This document shows, one piece after another, positions 1 to 8,883 of a stretch of 64,000 bases of DNA; the stretch's first letter is position 1; each line of letters opens with the position of its first letter. The DNA lies in the NCBI GenBank assembly GCA_942492445.1, contig CALOEW010000042.1, forward strand, positions 47,687 to 111,686, written 5' to 3'. The stretch comes from NORP240 sp942492445. Lineage in GTDB: Bacteria; Pseudomonadota; Gammaproteobacteria; Pseudomonadales; Pseudohongiellaceae. The position numbers and the translations under genes are program-made. The notes under the pieces are model-generated. The model was not told where the DNA came from, searched no databases, and saw only the letters and a program-made list of their open reading frames with translations.

Positions 1-287
1 CCGGCAGTTATCTGCTGTTCGATCAACTCCGCCAGGCCGATACCGCCCCGTTGAGACAGATCAAGTGCCAGCTGTTTATCGAACATCTCCTGGTAGCTGT
101 CTATCTGACTGCTGGACAACAGACTGTCCCGGGGAACCGCGTCTCGCATGGCTTTGAGCATCATGCCAACGAACAATGATTCGAACTGCTGAGCGACTTC
201 CTGCACTGCCTTCGTGGGCTCCACTCTGGCTTGCAGCCTGAGATTGGCCAACCCGGAGAAGTCAGTATAAATGTCTGCTGTTGCCAT
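1..287 (-). CDS. flgJ: FlgJ rod-binding protein, N-terminal part (cut by window edge)
   Basis: The frame starts at ATG 287 and runs off the left edge, giving about 95 residues (MATADIYTDFSGLANLRLQ...). It carries the FlgJ rod-binding signature around residues 28-50 (QEVAQQFESLFVGMMLKAMR) followed by SYQEMFDKQLALDLS, typical of the N-terminal rod-capping domain. FlgJ caps the growing rod in the periplasm, and many gammaproteobacterial versions add a C-terminal muramidase domain, which would lie outside the window. Its place downstream of flgI is the canonical flgBCDEFGHIJ order. Only the N-terminal third can be judged. Confidence 0.9.
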   Translation of the reverse strand, partial: MATADIYTDFSGLANLRLQARVEPTKAVQEVAQQFESLFVGMMLKAMRDAVPRDSLLSSSQIDSYQEMFDKQLALDLSQRGGIGLAELIEQQITA

Positions 288-490
288 GTTTCCTTCCTCG
301 ACTATATACGGTCGAATCTGAAATTCCTTAACTGCTGTGATAATGTGCCAGCTCCCGACCTGTCCTGGCTGCGCTTATGAGATCATTCACAGCCTGTCCA
401 AGCCCTGCTGCAAGCCGGCGGCAATGCGCCTCTTCAGTGCAGTCCTCTGACGGCCCTGGCCGTGCCGGTTAGCCAAGGGTTCGGGGAAAC

Positions 491-1609
491 TTAGATTACG
501 ATCAACCGCGCCCGCAGAGCCCCTACCTGCTGCAGAGCCTCCAGTATCGCCACCAGATCGCTGGGCGAGGCTCCTACCTGGTTAACTGCCCTTACCAGAT
601 CATCCAGGGAAACTCCCGGCTCGAACAGAAACATACGGTTCTCTTCCTCCTCCACGTATACCGTGGAATCAGGGACCACAACCGTATCGCCTTCGCTGAA
701 CGGGGCCGGCTGGCTCACAAAAAGATCCTGATCGATGGTGACCGTGAGGCTGCCATGTGCCACAGCGGCTTCGGTCACTCTCACTTCTGCACCAATTACC
801 ACCGTGCCTGTTCTCGAATTGATTATCACTCTGGCAGCGGCTGAGCCGCTTTCTACCTGAAGATTTTCCAATTCTGAAATAAAGGCGACTTTCTGATTGA
901 CGTCCAGAGGACCTCTGACGCTTACCGAGGAACCGTCAGTGGCGAACGCGGTATCCGGACCGAAAAATCTGTTTATTTCGTCGGTCATATTCATGGCTGT
1001 AGTGAAATCGGGCTGATGAAGATTGAGCGTAACAGTGGGATTACTGGCAAATGGATTGGACACTTCCCGCTCGACAATCGCCCCGTTCGGTATCCGGCCG
1101 CTGCTGGGGATGTTTACCGTTACCGACGAGCCGTCCGCCCCTCCGCACCAAAACCGCCCACTACCAGATTTCCCTGCGCCAGAGCGTAGACCTGGCCATC
1201 GGCACCTTTCAACGGAGTGAGTAACAAGGCACCGCCGCGCAGACTGTTGGCATTGCCCACCGAAGAGACAGTGACGTCGATGGTCTGGCCTGCCTTGGCA
1301 AACGGTGGCAGTTCAGCGTGCACCAGTACTGCCGCCACGTTGGTCAGCTGTGGATTGATGTTTTCCGGGATCAGGACACCCAGTTGCGCAAGACTGGTTC
1401 TGAGGCTTTGCAACCGTGAACTGGGTCTGACTGGTCTGGTCGCCGGTCCCCGGCAACCCCACCACCAGCCCGTAGCCCACCAGCTGGTTGGCCCGCACTC
1501 CGTCGATACCGGCCAGGTCCTTGATTCGATCAGCCTGGATGTTGAATGAGGCCGTGATCGAGAGAAAAAGCAGAAAGATTCGTAGTCGAGCAGCAGTCAT
1601 CATTAACAT
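491..1609 (-). CDS. flgI: FlgI flagellar P-ring protein (reading frame broken twice)
   Basis: FlgI forms the periplasmic P ring around the flagellar rod. Three collinear pieces in different frames add up to a normal-length FlgI: 1609 to about 1411 (signal peptide, then DRIKDLAGIDGVRANQLVGYG), about 1413 to 1128 (QSLRTSLAQLGVLIPENINP), and about 1130 to 491 (ADGSSVTVNIPSSGRIPNG, then SNPFASNPTVTLNL). The first break lies in a GTTGC context near 1411, where one surplus base would explain it. The second is a G homopolymer near 1128-1132. The protein sequence is conserved on both sides of each break, so residual sequencing indels are the simplest reading; true inactivation would abolish P-ring assembly. 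It sits between flgJ and flgH. Confidence 0.9.
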
Positions 1610-1620
1610 TTACGATTACC

Positions 1621-2298
1621 CTAGAAAGGCCATAAGGGGCTGAAAATTATCCGTGAGACCCAGCCCGGCGAGTTACTCTGGCTGTTAGTCCCTTTGCCGG
1701 CATAGGTAATTCTGGCATCGGCCACCTGGGTAGAGTAGAGGGTATTGAACGCACCGATATCGATGGGCCTGACCACCCCCTCCAGCTTCACGTATTCATT
1801 GGCCTGATTGATACGGATCCGCTTTTCCCCCTCCACTACCAGGTTGCCGTTGGGAAGAACTGCATGCACCGTAACGGCGATACTTCCGCTTAGTCTGTTG
1901 CTCTGGCTACTGCCGCTCTGGCCCTCGAAGGAGCTTCCACCGCCCACCTCATAGTTAAATTCAGGTTTGCTCTGACCGCCGAAAAGGGGTGTATCCAGGT
2001 TCAGTTCGGTGGAGGAATTGATACTGTTATCCATGGAATTTTCACCCGTTGTCTCTTCCACCAGAACAACGGTCAGAATGTCGCCAACACGACGGGCCTT
2101 GGCGTCCTCATAAAGTGCCAGCGCTGTATCGGGCTTGTAGATTGCACCGGTACCACCTTCCGGGGAGACGAGTTGCAGTTGCTGATAGCTTGGCATGTAC
2201 TCCTCTTCCATTACTTCCGGCGCGCTTCTGCAACCTGCCAGGGTGCCGGCGACACTGAGAATAAAAAAGACTATTTTTCGGGGTTGAGCAGTGTACAT
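1621..2298 (-). CDS. flgH: FlgH flagellar L-ring lipoprotein
   Basis: This 225-residue protein is the outer-membrane L-ring subunit through which the rod passes. The N-terminus is a lipoprotein signal with lipobox LAGC, cysteine at residue 22. The body has the FlgH signatures GAIYKPDTALALYEDAKARRVGDILTVVL (two adjacent blocks) and the C-terminal NTLYSTQVADARITYAGKG segment. It lies 9 bases after flgG within the flgB-J operon. Length and end points are normal for the family. Confidence 0.97.
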   Translation of the reverse strand: MYTAQPRKIVFFILSVAGTLAGCRSAPEVMEEEYMPSYQQLQLVSPEGGTGAIYKPDTALALYEDAKARRVGDILTVVLVEETTGENSMDNSINSSTELNLDTPLFGGQSKPEFNYEVGGGSSFEGQSGSSQSNRLSGSIAVTVHAVLPNGNLVVEGEKRIRINQANEYVKLEGVVRPIDIGAFNTLYSTQVADARITYAGKGTNSQSNSPGWVSRIIFSPLWPF

Positions 2299-2307
2299 GA
2301 ATGCGCC

Positions 2308-3093
2308 CTACAGGTTATTGGTAACAAATTGCAGCATCTGATCCGCGGTGGAAACAGCCCTGCTGTTCATCTCGTACGCCCGCTGAGTCTCTATCATGCT
2401 GACCAGCTCTTCAACCACGTTGACATTAGAGCCTTCGATATAGCCCTGCCGCAGAAGCCCCAGCCCGTTGAGCCCCGGGGACTGACCTTGAGGCGCGCCA
2501 CTGGAAGTCGACTCGACAAACAGGTTACCTCCAGTCGCCTGCAGCCCCGCCGGGTTGATGAAGTCGGCCAGCTGAATTGTGCCTACCTGGGTGACCGCTG
2601 CAGTTCCAGGCAGACTGACTGTTACTGTTCCATCCGTTCCAATAGTAACGGACTGTGCATCGATCGGGATATTAATCGCGGGCTGAATCGAGTACCCGTT
2701 TGGGGTCACCAGTTGTCCCTGGGCATCAATCTGCATGGAACCCGATCTGCTGTAAGCCAGGCTGCCATCCGGCATAAGTACCTGGAGAAACCCCTTGCCC
2801 TCGATGGAGACATCCAGCGGATTCTGGGTTTGAGACGCGGCCCCCTGGGAAAATATCTTCTCAGTCGCCATGATGCGCACCCCTGTACCCAGCATCAACC
2901 CGGTAGCGTAGGTTGTGTCCTGGGATGACTGGGCGCCGGGTTGTCGCTGATTCTGGTATAACAGATCTTCGAATACCGCGCGACTGCGCTTGAAACCGGC
3001 CGTGCTGGCGTTGGCCAGGTTATTGGAAATAACAGACATCTTGGTCTGTTGTGCATCCAGACCGGTCTTCGCTATCCACAATGCCTGGGTCAT
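2308..3093 (-). CDS. flgG: FlgG distal rod protein
   Basis: This 261-residue axial protein forms the distal rod. The N-terminal rod/hook signature is MTQALWIAKTGLDAQQTKMS followed by SNNLANASTAGFKRSRAVFE. The C-terminus carries the family signature NVVEELVSMIETQRAYEMNS with a final coiled segment ending MLQFVTNNL. Both ends form the coiled coil that joins axial proteins. It follows flgF by 67 bases and precedes flgH. Confidence 0.98.
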   Translation of the reverse strand: MTQALWIAKTGLDAQQTKMSVISNNLANASTAGFKRSRAVFEDLLYQNQRQPGAQSSQDTTYATGLMLGTGVRIMATEKIFSQGAASQTQNPLDVSIEGKGFLQVLMPDGSLAYSRSGSMQIDAQGQLVTPNGYSIQPAINIPIDAQSVTIGTDGTVTVSLPGTAAVTQVGTIQLADFINPAGLQATGGNLFVESTSSGAPQGQSPGLNGLGLLRQGYIEGSNVNVVEELVSMIETQRAYEMNSRAVSTADQMLQFVTNNL

Positions 3094-3160
3094 TACTGTC
3101 TCCTGAATTTACTGTTTGCGTGCCCGATACAGCATTTCGAACAAGCGGATAATTGTCCTA

Positions 3161-3871
3161 TCAACTGAAATTCATCAACTCCGCGAGTGAAGCATTGTTT
3201 TCGTCTTCGGACTTCATCAGCTGTATCTGCGCCTCGAAGCGCCGGGCCAGGTCAATCATTTTGACCATCTCTTCCACTGCATTGACGTTACTGCCTTCCA
3301 GGCTTGCGGATACTATCTGCACCCCGGCGCTGGCCGGGGCAATCTCCCCCTCTGACAGCCGCATCAGTCCGTCCTCACCGCGTAAAATCCGTTGTGGTTC
3401 CAGTTCGACAAGTTTGATCCGATCAACAACTGCCAGTGTGTTGGCGGGTTGACCCAAAGGTTGAATCGACAGGGTACCGTCCGCTGCAATCTCGATGTTG
3501 GCATAGGGCGGCAATGCCACCGGGCCATTATTCCCTAAAATGGGATGCCCGGCGCCATCGGTAAGCTGGCCAAAAGAGTCAACCTGCAGGTCGCCACGCC
3601 GGGAGTACGCCTCTACACCGTCCAGCCCCTGAACCGCTATCCAGCCATCGCCCTTGACGGCAATATCGAGATTTCTACCGGTTGACCGCACGTAGCCGCC
3701 GGAAAGATCAGGGCTGCTGTAAGCCTGTCTGCCCTCGGCAGTATCCAGCAGATAGGAAAGCTCGGCCCGGAATCCGTCGGTACTGGCATTGGCAAGGTTA
3801 TTGGCATTGACCGCCTGTGCCAGCATGATCTGCCGGGCGTTTTCCATGGCGGTTACATAGACCTGACTCAT
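3161..3871 (-). CDS. flgF: FlgF proximal rod protein
   Basis: This 236-residue protein is the proximal rod subunit FlgF. It begins MSQVYVTAMENARQIMLAQA and has the axial-protein motif NNLANASTDGFRAELSYLL; the C-terminus is SNVNAVEEMVKMIDLARRFE, where FlgF differs from FlgG by the DLARRFE ending. It is slightly shorter than the roughly 245-250 residues usual for the family. It lies between flgE and flgG in the rod/hook operon. Confidence 0.97.
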   Translation of the reverse strand: MSQVYVTAMENARQIMLAQAVNANNLANASTDGFRAELSYLLDTAEGRQAYSSPDLSGGYVRSTGRNLDIAVKGDGWIAVQGLDGVEAYSRRGDLQVDSFGQLTDGAGHPILGNNGPVALPPYANIEIAADGTLSIQPLGQPANTLAVVDRIKLVELEPQRILRGEDGLMRLSEGEIAPASAGVQIVSASLEGSNVNAVEEMVKMIDLARRFEAQIQLMKSEDENNASLAELMNFS

Positions 3872-3906
3872 TCAATGCTCCTTTTTCCAGTTTTTACCGG
3901 TAGGTA

Positions 3907-5175
3907 TCAACGCAGATTGATCACTGTCTGGTTGACCGCGTCCTGGGTCTGAATGACCTTGGCGTTGGCCTGGAAGTTGCGTTGTGCCACGATCATATTG
4001 ACCAGCTCCTGGGTGATTTCCACGTTGGATTCCTCAAGTGCGCCTGATTGCACCAATCCCAGGCCACCGGCTCCCGGAGCACTCAGGATTGGCTGGCCGG
4101 ATGCAAATGTTTCCGACCACACGCTGTTGCCGAGAGGCTGCAGGCCTGAAGAATTGGCGAAGTCAGCCAGCGCGACCTGTCCCAGGGCCCGGGACTTGCC
4201 GTTGGAGAAGCGGGCGAAGACGATACCCGTATCTCCCACCTCGACCCCGGTCAACTGACCCGTGGCGTAACCGTCCTGCTGGATATCGGAGACACTGAAA
4301 AAGTCACCGTACTGGGTCAGGTCCGACAGATCGATGATGAAATCCTGAACCGCGGCGCCATTGGCGGCACCAGTACTGTCCAGCGGTGTCCAGCCGGCAA
4401 TATTCAGTTCAAATGGCAGGCTGGCTGAATCGATCACACCGGTATCGGTGAACTGCAGGATGTCAGGCCCGCTCTGGGATACACCGTCTATCAAAGTATG
4501 GATTTCCCATTCGTTGCCGGTGGCAGTCCTGGAAAAATACAGAGAAACCGTGTGTGGGTTGCCCAGGCTGTCATAGATGGTGGCGGCGGTGGAGGCGTTA
4601 AACATATCGGCATCCGGTGCGGTGGGCGGCGAAGCGAACGCATCGAACCCGGTTCCCGGCCATGCCACTGTGGGCTGCACCTCCCGCGAATCCAGGTTGG
4701 CGACAAATTCCAGGTTACCCGTGGCATTGGGTTGAATCTGGGAAGTATCAATCCTCAATTCGGAAATCCCTCCCGATGAATCGCCATCGGCATTGGTATT
4801 GAAAACCACCAGCCGATGGCCGCTGGAGTTGCCGACATAGCCCTCCCGGTCAACCTGGAAATTACCTGCCCGGCTGTAAACCTGGGATCCTTCGTCACTC
4901 AGCACGAAAAACCCGGTGCCGCTGATTGCCATGTCCAGCACGTTGTCGGTAAAGGTGATATTTCCCTGGGTGAATGACTGATTGACCGACTTGACCTGGA
5001 CACCCTTGCCAATTGCATTACTTCCTGTACCCAGCTTGCTGGTGGCGAACAGGTCTGCAAATTCACCGCGGGAATACTTGAACCCTGTGGTGCCAGCATT
5101 GGCTATGTTGTTGCCGATGATGCCGAGGTTGGTCGAGGCTGCCTTGATACCTGAGATCGCTGTATCGAATGACAT
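3907..5175 (-). CDS. flgE: FlgE flagellar hook protein
   Basis: FlgE polymerises into the hook. I place the start at ATG 5175 (MSFDTAISGIKAASTNLGII), because GAAGGAG lies just upstream at normal spacing and the family begins here; an in-frame ATG at 5220 would overlap flgD without a good ribosome site. The protein is about 422 residues. The N-terminal motif GNNIANAGTTGFKYSRGEFA and C-terminal motif SNVEITQELVNMIVAQRNFQ bracket a variable, probably surface-exposed middle. It follows flgD, whose product caps hook assembly. Confidence 0.97.
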   Translation of the reverse strand: MSFDTAISGIKAASTNLGIIGNNIANAGTTGFKYSRGEFADLFATSKLGTGSNAIGKGVQVKSVNQSFTQGNITFTDNVLDMAISGTGFFVLSDEGSQVYSRAGNFQVDREGYVGNSSGHRLVVFNTNADGDSSGGISELRIDTSQIQPNATGNLEFVANLDSREVQPTVAWPGTGFDAFASPPTAPDADMFNASTAATIYDSLGNPHTVSLYFSRTATGNEWEIHTLIDGVSQSGPDILQFTDTGVIDSASLPFELNIAGWTPLDSTGAANGAAVQDFIIDLSDLTQYGDFFSVSDIQQDGYATGQLTGVEVGDTGIVFARFSNGKSRALGQVALADFANSSGLQPLGNSVWSETFASGQPILSAPGAGGLGLVQSGALEESNVEITQELVNMIVAQRNFQANAKVIQTQDAVNQTVINLR

Positions 5176-5206
5176 GTTGTGCTCCTTCTCTAATTTGAAA
5201 TCTTCT

Positions 5207-5884
5207 TTACTTGAATTCACTGACCTGCGAAAACTTCACATCCTCGCCATTGTCAAGCTGTAACAACACGGACATTGATTCCCGGTCTACCGAAACGCTG
5301 GTCACTTCTGAATATTGTTGCATTGGGAGGCCGGTCAGCGTTCCGCCCACCCAGCCTTCGGCCACAAGGGTATACCTGCCCGCTTCCGCCTCACCACCAC
5401 CTTTCAAGTTGCCATTCCAGGTAAACTGATGGGAGCCTTCCGGGAGATTGCCAAGCGCAAGAGAACTGATCAGCATCCCGGAACCATTATAAATATTGAC
5501 GCGAACGTCCGAAGCGGCACTGTCGGTGATCAGCCCGCCTGATAGCGAATCACCGGGTGTGTAAAGGCTGTTCAATACCACTCCGGCTTCAGTAAGCACT
5601 TCACGGCCAACCAGCTGCGCCGCCATCATTGCTTGTGAAGTGAATAGATTGCTTACCAGACCGGAAAAGGACTCATTCAGGTCGTCAATACCGGAAACGG
5701 TACTGAACTGTGCCAGTTGTCCCAGAAATTCCGCGTTATCCAGTGGTTTGGTCGGATCCTGGTTATTCAACTGGGCTACCATGAGGCGAAAGAATTCTTC
5801 CTGGCCGAGCTCGTCCCTGGGCTTGCCCAGCTGAGTCGTGCCCGGGTTGTAGGAGCTACCGAATACCTGTTCCAGACCGTCCAT
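5207..5884 (-). CDS. flgD: FlgD hook-capping protein
   Basis: This 225-residue scaffolding protein caps the growing hook and is then shed. The N-terminal secretion/assembly region has the signature LGQEEFFRLMVAQLNNQDPT followed by PLDNAEFLGQLAQFSTV. The C-terminal half holds the FlgD Ig-like/tudor region with FTWNGNLKGGGEAEAGRYTL. It lies between flgC (29-base gap) and flgE in canonical order. Confidence 0.97.
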   Translation of the reverse strand: MDGLEQVFGSSYNPGTTQLGKPRDELGQEEFFRLMVAQLNNQDPTKPLDNAEFLGQLAQFSTVSGIDDLNESFSGLVSNLFTSQAMMAAQLVGREVLTEAGVVLNSLYTPGDSLSGGLITDSAASDVRVNIYNGSGMLISSLALGNLPEGSHQFTWNGNLKGGGEAEAGRYTLVAEGWVGGTLTGLPMQQYSEVTSVSVDRESMSVLLQLDNGEDVKFSQVSEFK

Positions 5885-5913
5885 GCTGATTCTCCAATTC
5901 CGACTTTCGTTCT

Positions 5914-6360
5914 CTACCTGTTGCCCATATTGAGCGTTCGCAACAGCAACTGCTTGGCGGTGTTCATCACTTCCAGGTTTGATTGATATGCCCTTGATGC
6001 CTGCATCATATAGGCCATTTCCTCGACGATATTGACGTTGGACAGGTAGACATAGCCCTGGTCGTCCGCCAGCGGGCTTTCAGGCATGTGCTTTCGCTCC
6101 ACTGGTGTTGAGCTTTGGGTAAATCGCTTCACGGTCACTCCTGTGGTTTGCCGGCTACCCGTCAGCGGGCCGGCACCTGCACGGGAACCGAGACTGTTGC
6201 TTAACATCGCGGCGAACTCGGGTCTGCGGGCCCGATAGGCGGATTGTTCAGACCCACTTACCAGCTGAGCGCTGGCCATGTTCCGGGCTATAACATCCAT
6301 GTGGATGCTCTGGGCACTCAATGCAGTACCGGTAATCCTGAAGGTATCAGTAATCCCCAT
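5914..6360 (-). CDS. flgC: FlgC proximal rod protein
   Basis: This 148-residue protein is the proximal rod subunit FlgC. Residues 1-35 contain the rod motif (FRITGTALSAQSIHMDVIARN) and the C-terminus carries NVNIVEEMAYMMQASRAYQS, the family signature. The stretch around residues 90-110 (MPESPLADDQGYVYLSNVN) is also typical. Its start codon overlaps the flgB stop by one base (6360), indicating translational coupling. Confidence 0.97.
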   Translation of the reverse strand: MGITDTFRITGTALSAQSIHMDVIARNMASAQLVSGSEQSAYRARRPEFAAMLSNSLGSRAGAGPLTGSRQTTGVTVKRFTQSSTPVERKHMPESPLADDQGYVYLSNVNIVEEMAYMMQASRAYQSNLEVMNTAKQLLLRTLNMGNR

Positions 6361-6755
6361 CAGCGTTGTCCCCTGATCGCGAGTCGAAGTCCTGAAAAAG
6401 CCCCTTCGAGAAACTGCAGAGAAGCCTGATACCGCAATGCATTCTCGGTAAACACAGCCTGTTCCACTTCAGATTCAACACTGTTCCCTGCCACCATCGG
6501 CTTGGTGGGAACGCGGTAAAGCAGATTGCCGAATCGGGAATTTTCGGGCCCACTCAGATGACGCGTCTGTGTTCGGCGCAGACCGGACAGGGAGCCTTCT
6601 GCCAGAGACCCCATGACATTCTCGAAATCATAGTCCCGAGCCTTGAACCCGGGCGTTCCTTCATTGGCGATATTCGCCGCCAGGGCGGAGCTGCGCTGGG
6701 AGTGGAACTGCAGGGCAGCGGGATGTATTCCGAGGGCGCTGTCTAGCCAAGTCAT
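6360..6755 (-). CDS. flgB: FlgB proximal rod protein
   Basis: This 131-residue protein is the first rod protein and the first gene of the flgB-J operon. It has the FlgB motif ALAANIANEGTPGFKARDYD near residues 25-45 and the C-terminal coiled segment ENALRYQASLQFLEGAFSGL. A near-consensus sigma-54 promoter lies 56-71 bases upstream, fitting FleQ/FleR-dependent class II/III expression in polar flagellates. Confidence 0.97.
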   Translation of the reverse strand: MTWLDSALGIHPAALQFHSQRSSALAANIANEGTPGFKARDYDFENVMGSLAEGSLSGLRRTQTRHLSGPENSRFGNLLYRVPTKPMVAGNSVESEVEQAVFTENALRYQASLQFLEGAFSGLRLAIRGQR

Positions 6756-6810
6756 GAGTCAACTCCTTATTACTTAGCACGGTGAATACCTGGGTCCGGG
6801 TTATAGCCTG

Positions 6811-6826
6811 TGCATCACCCGTGCCA
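6811..6826 (-). promoter_or_regulatory. Sigma-54 promoter of the flgB operon
   Basis: On the minus strand the bases read TGGCACGGGTGATGCA. The -24 GG and -12 GC doublets have the exact sigma-54 spacing and the -24 element is a perfect TGGCAC. It ends 56 bases before flgB, leaving room for a short leader. Sigma-54 control of rod/hook operons is established for FleQ/FleR-type systems. Confidence 0.75.
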
Positions 6827-6903
6827 ATTACTTTTTTCTGTTATTTTTCAGTAAGATAGAAATTTTTCTTTTGGCATCACCCGAACCGGGCGGCAAATCC
6901 TTA

Positions 6904-6936
6904 CCGGTCAGGCGGCAAGCCTTGCCGCCCGACCGG
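6904..6936. other. Long palindrome in the flgB-flgA intergenic region
   Basis: CCGGTC, then GGCGGCAAG, is mirrored by CTTGCCGCC, then GACCGG, with a single central base and one unpaired position per arm, so 15 of 16 arm positions pair. It lies between the two divergent sigma-54 promoters (6811-6826 minus, 7080-7095 plus). No T-tract follows on either side, so it does not look like an intrinsic terminator. An operator, cruciform or transcriptional insulator is possible. The remaining intergenic sequence from 6756 to 7154 has no gene that I can support. Confidence 0.6.
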
Positions 6937-7079
6937 CCGAGTTGTTGACGGGAATCGGTTCCCGGGTCCGCAGGTTGCCCTCTCTGATTTGCTGTCGACG
7001 ACCACACTGACCTCCAGCGTCTGGTGCAGGGCCGCCGATTGCAGGCCGGGACATTGACTTAAGCCCCCTGGACGGTCCA

Positions 7080-7095
7080 TGGCATGCAGATTGCA
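7080..7095 (+). promoter_or_regulatory. Sigma-54 promoter upstream of flgA
   Basis: The bases TGGCATGCAGATTGCA match the sigma-54 consensus (TGGCAC, five bases, TTGCA) with correct GG-to-GC spacing and a single deviation in the -24 box. It lies 60-75 bases before flgA and diverges from the flgB promoter. Confidence 0.72.
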
Positions 7096-7154
7096 TCTAC
7101 AGTGACAGTACTCCTCAGAAACCGGATAAACTGCCACAAACAGGCATTCTGACC

Positions 7155-7895
7155 ATGCTAACGGGAACAATGAAGGTCAATATTTTGACAAAATGCCGAC
7201 TCTATATTGCACCGCTGCTGCTGAGCAGTTGCCTCACAGGGGCCTGGGCGCAAACGTCCGGCATGGAATCCCATGAAGCCATACGCTCCGTAGCGGCGGA
7301 TTTTGCCCGCAGCCGGATCGATACCACGGGACTTTCCGACATCCAGGTGCAGGCCGCCGGGCTGGACCCAAGACTTAAACTGGCACCCTGTGATGTGCCG
7401 CTGGAAGCCTTTTCAACCAGCGAGATACGGCAACTGGCACGTACCACCGTCGGTGTGCGGTGTAGTGGCGCAAAGCCCTGGACACTCTATGTGCCGGTGA
7501 CTATCGAGGCACTGGCCGATGTCGTGTTCTCCCGTCGCCCGTTATTGCGGGGCGAGGCACTGACCGCTGACACTCTCGAGCTGCGCACGATGCCATTGTC
7601 CAGGTTGCCTGCGCGACATCTCGGCAGGCCGGAGCAGCTGGCCGGAATGGAGACTACCCGTCCTTTGCAGGCCGATACACCAATCACGCTGAATTCGGTC
7701 AGGCCCAGGCAGCTGGTCAGACAGGGGCAGGAGGTGGTGATCATGGCCGTCAGCGGAGGTATTCAGGTGCGCATGACTGGAGTCGCGTTGCGCAGCGGAT
7801 CCCGGGGTGACCTGATACCCATTCAGAACGACAGCTCCGGACGCACCGTGGAAGGCGAGGTGCTTGACAAAAGCACTGTCCGGGTCAAACTTTGA
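7155..7895 (+). CDS. flgA: FlgA P-ring assembly chaperone
   Basis: FlgA is the periplasmic chaperone needed for FlgI (P-ring) polymerisation. The protein has up to 246 residues with an N-terminal signal peptide ending near GAWAQ, then the SAF-like C-terminal domain (RRPLLRGEALTADTLELR and GQEVVIMAVSGGIQVRMTG). An alternative start at ATG 7170 would remove five residues and still leave a signal peptide; I cannot decide between them by ribosome site. It heads the flgAMN group, divergent from flgB. Confidence 0.95.
   Translation: MLTGTMKVNILTKCRLYIAPLLLSSCLTGAWAQTSGMESHEAIRSVAADFARSRIDTTGLSDIQVQAAGLDPRLKLAPCDVPLEAFSTSEIRQLARTTVGVRCSGAKPWTLYVPVTIEALADVVFSRRPLLRGEALTADTLELRTMPLSRLPARHLGRPEQLAGMETTRPLQADTPITLNSVRPRQLVRQGQEVVIMAVSGGIQVRMTGVALRSGSRGDLIPIQNDSSGRTVEGEVLDKSTVRVKL
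7176..7189. promoter_or_regulatory. Possible FleQ box at the flgA start
   Basis: GTCAATATTTTGAC is a near-palindrome matching 12 of 14 positions of the Pseudomonas FleQ site (GTCANTAAATTGAC, from memory). It lies within the first codons of flgA, where a repressor or co-activator could act on the 7080 promoter. Short AT-rich matches can arise by chance, so this is tentative. Confidence 0.3.
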
Positions 7896-8021
7896 ACCGG
7901 TTAACAAATACTAAAGGTTTTCCGCCTTGCGGTCGTAGAGGATAAGTATTAAGGCCATGACCAAGGAACTGCGTATATTGTGTCGATTGCAACCAATGCA
8001 ACCGGCACCGGAGTATTCCCG

Positions 8022-8354
8022 ATGAGCAACGAAATCGATACCGGCAAGATGCCGGTGAACCTGGTGAGCAGCACCAGCCAGAAAGCCCGGCAAGCGGAGT
8101 CTTCAAAGCCCGGCGCAACGAAATCCGAAGCTGCAATTGCGCCCGTATCGACGCCTGACAGGGTCAGCATGACTGATGATGCCGCAAGGCTTCAGCAACT
8201 TGAAGGTGTGTTAAGAAATTCCCCCCGTGTCAACAATGTTCTGGTTGCGGAAGTCAGTCAGCTGATTGCTGACGGCAAATTGGAAATCAACCTCGAGCGC
8301 ATTGCTTCCAACCTGCTGGAAATGGATGCTGGCATCACCGACCCTGACAAATGA
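8022..8354 (+). CDS. flgM: FlgM anti-sigma-28 factor
   Basis: FlgM holds FliA inactive until the hook is complete and is then exported. The start is ATG 8022 (MSNEIDTGKMPV), chosen because GGAG precedes it at good spacing; an upstream in-frame ATG at 7980 has none. The product is about 110 residues. The disordered Ser/Ala-rich N-terminal half is followed by the conserved sigma-binding C-terminus (RVNNVLVAEVSQLIADGKLE and RIASNLLEMD). It lies between flgA and flgN. Confidence 0.93.
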   Translation: MSNEIDTGKMPVNLVSSTSQKARQAESSKPGATKSEAAIAPVSTPDRVSMTDDAARLQQLEGVLRNSPRVNNVLVAEVSQLIADGKLEINLERIASNLLEMDAGITDPDK

Positions 8355-8385
8355 GCCAGGCCGGAATTACTGACAGGTGCGTTCA

Positions 8386-8883
8386 ATGGAAACCTTAAAG
8401 GCTGACGATCAGTCCACTCTGACCCGACTTCTCAAAGAGGAGGTCAGCTGCGCCGAGTCATTGTTGCAGTTTCTTCAGGAAGAAAGCGCCAGGCTCGCCA
8501 GCGACACAACCTTCGTCGACCTTGAGAGTGCGAGCAAGTTGGCCCTGATCAATGCATTACAGCAGGCCAGCGAATCCAGAATGAAATTCGCCGCGGATCA
8601 GAATCTGCCACAGGGGCTCAAGCTCCCGAAAGGTACCCTCTCAGGGCTGGATTCTGAAGTATCCCTGCAATCACTTTACACCCGATTGGCAACGTTGGCA
8701 CAACAGTGTTTCGAAGAAAACAGGCGCACGGGAGTGCTGATCAACCGACGAACCCAGTTCCTCTCTCAGGTTCTGAACAGCCTGGCTCCCGGCTCGCGAA
8801 ATCCCCAGGCAGTAATCTACGAGGAGGATGGTAATACCTCCAGCGACCCTCGTAACAATCGTGTGGATCTGGCAAGAATCTAG
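8386..8883 (+). CDS. flgN: FlgN export chaperone for FlgK/FlgL
   Basis: FlgN is a cytoplasmic chaperone for the hook-filament junction proteins. The product is about 165 residues, mostly alpha-helical, with the FlgN pattern LLKEEVSCAESLLQFLQEES near the N-terminus and CFEENRRTGVLINRRTQFLS in the C-terminal helix. GTG 8377 is an alternative start three codons upstream. The stop codon TAG (8881-8883) is also the first three bases of a dispersed-repeat end (TAGGGAACCTCTGATTAA). It converges on fliA. Confidence 0.92.
   Translation: METLKADDQSTLTRLLKEEVSCAESLLQFLQEESARLASDTTFVDLESASKLALINALQQASESRMKFAADQNLPQGLKLPKGTLSGLDSEVSLQSLYTRLATLAQQCFEENRRTGVLINRRTQFLSQVLNSLAPGSRNPQAVIYEEDGNTSSDPRNNRVDLARI

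Noticed and set aside
1125..1135. Programmed frameshifting in flgI
   Set aside because: There are two shifts in the gene, and FlgI is not known for recoding; similar breaks recur in unrelated genes, so sequence error fits better.
7900..7960. Sigma-28 promoter upstream of flgM (TAAAGGTT ... GAGGATAA)
   Set aside because: The two boxes resemble the consensus but the spacing is about 7 bases too long.
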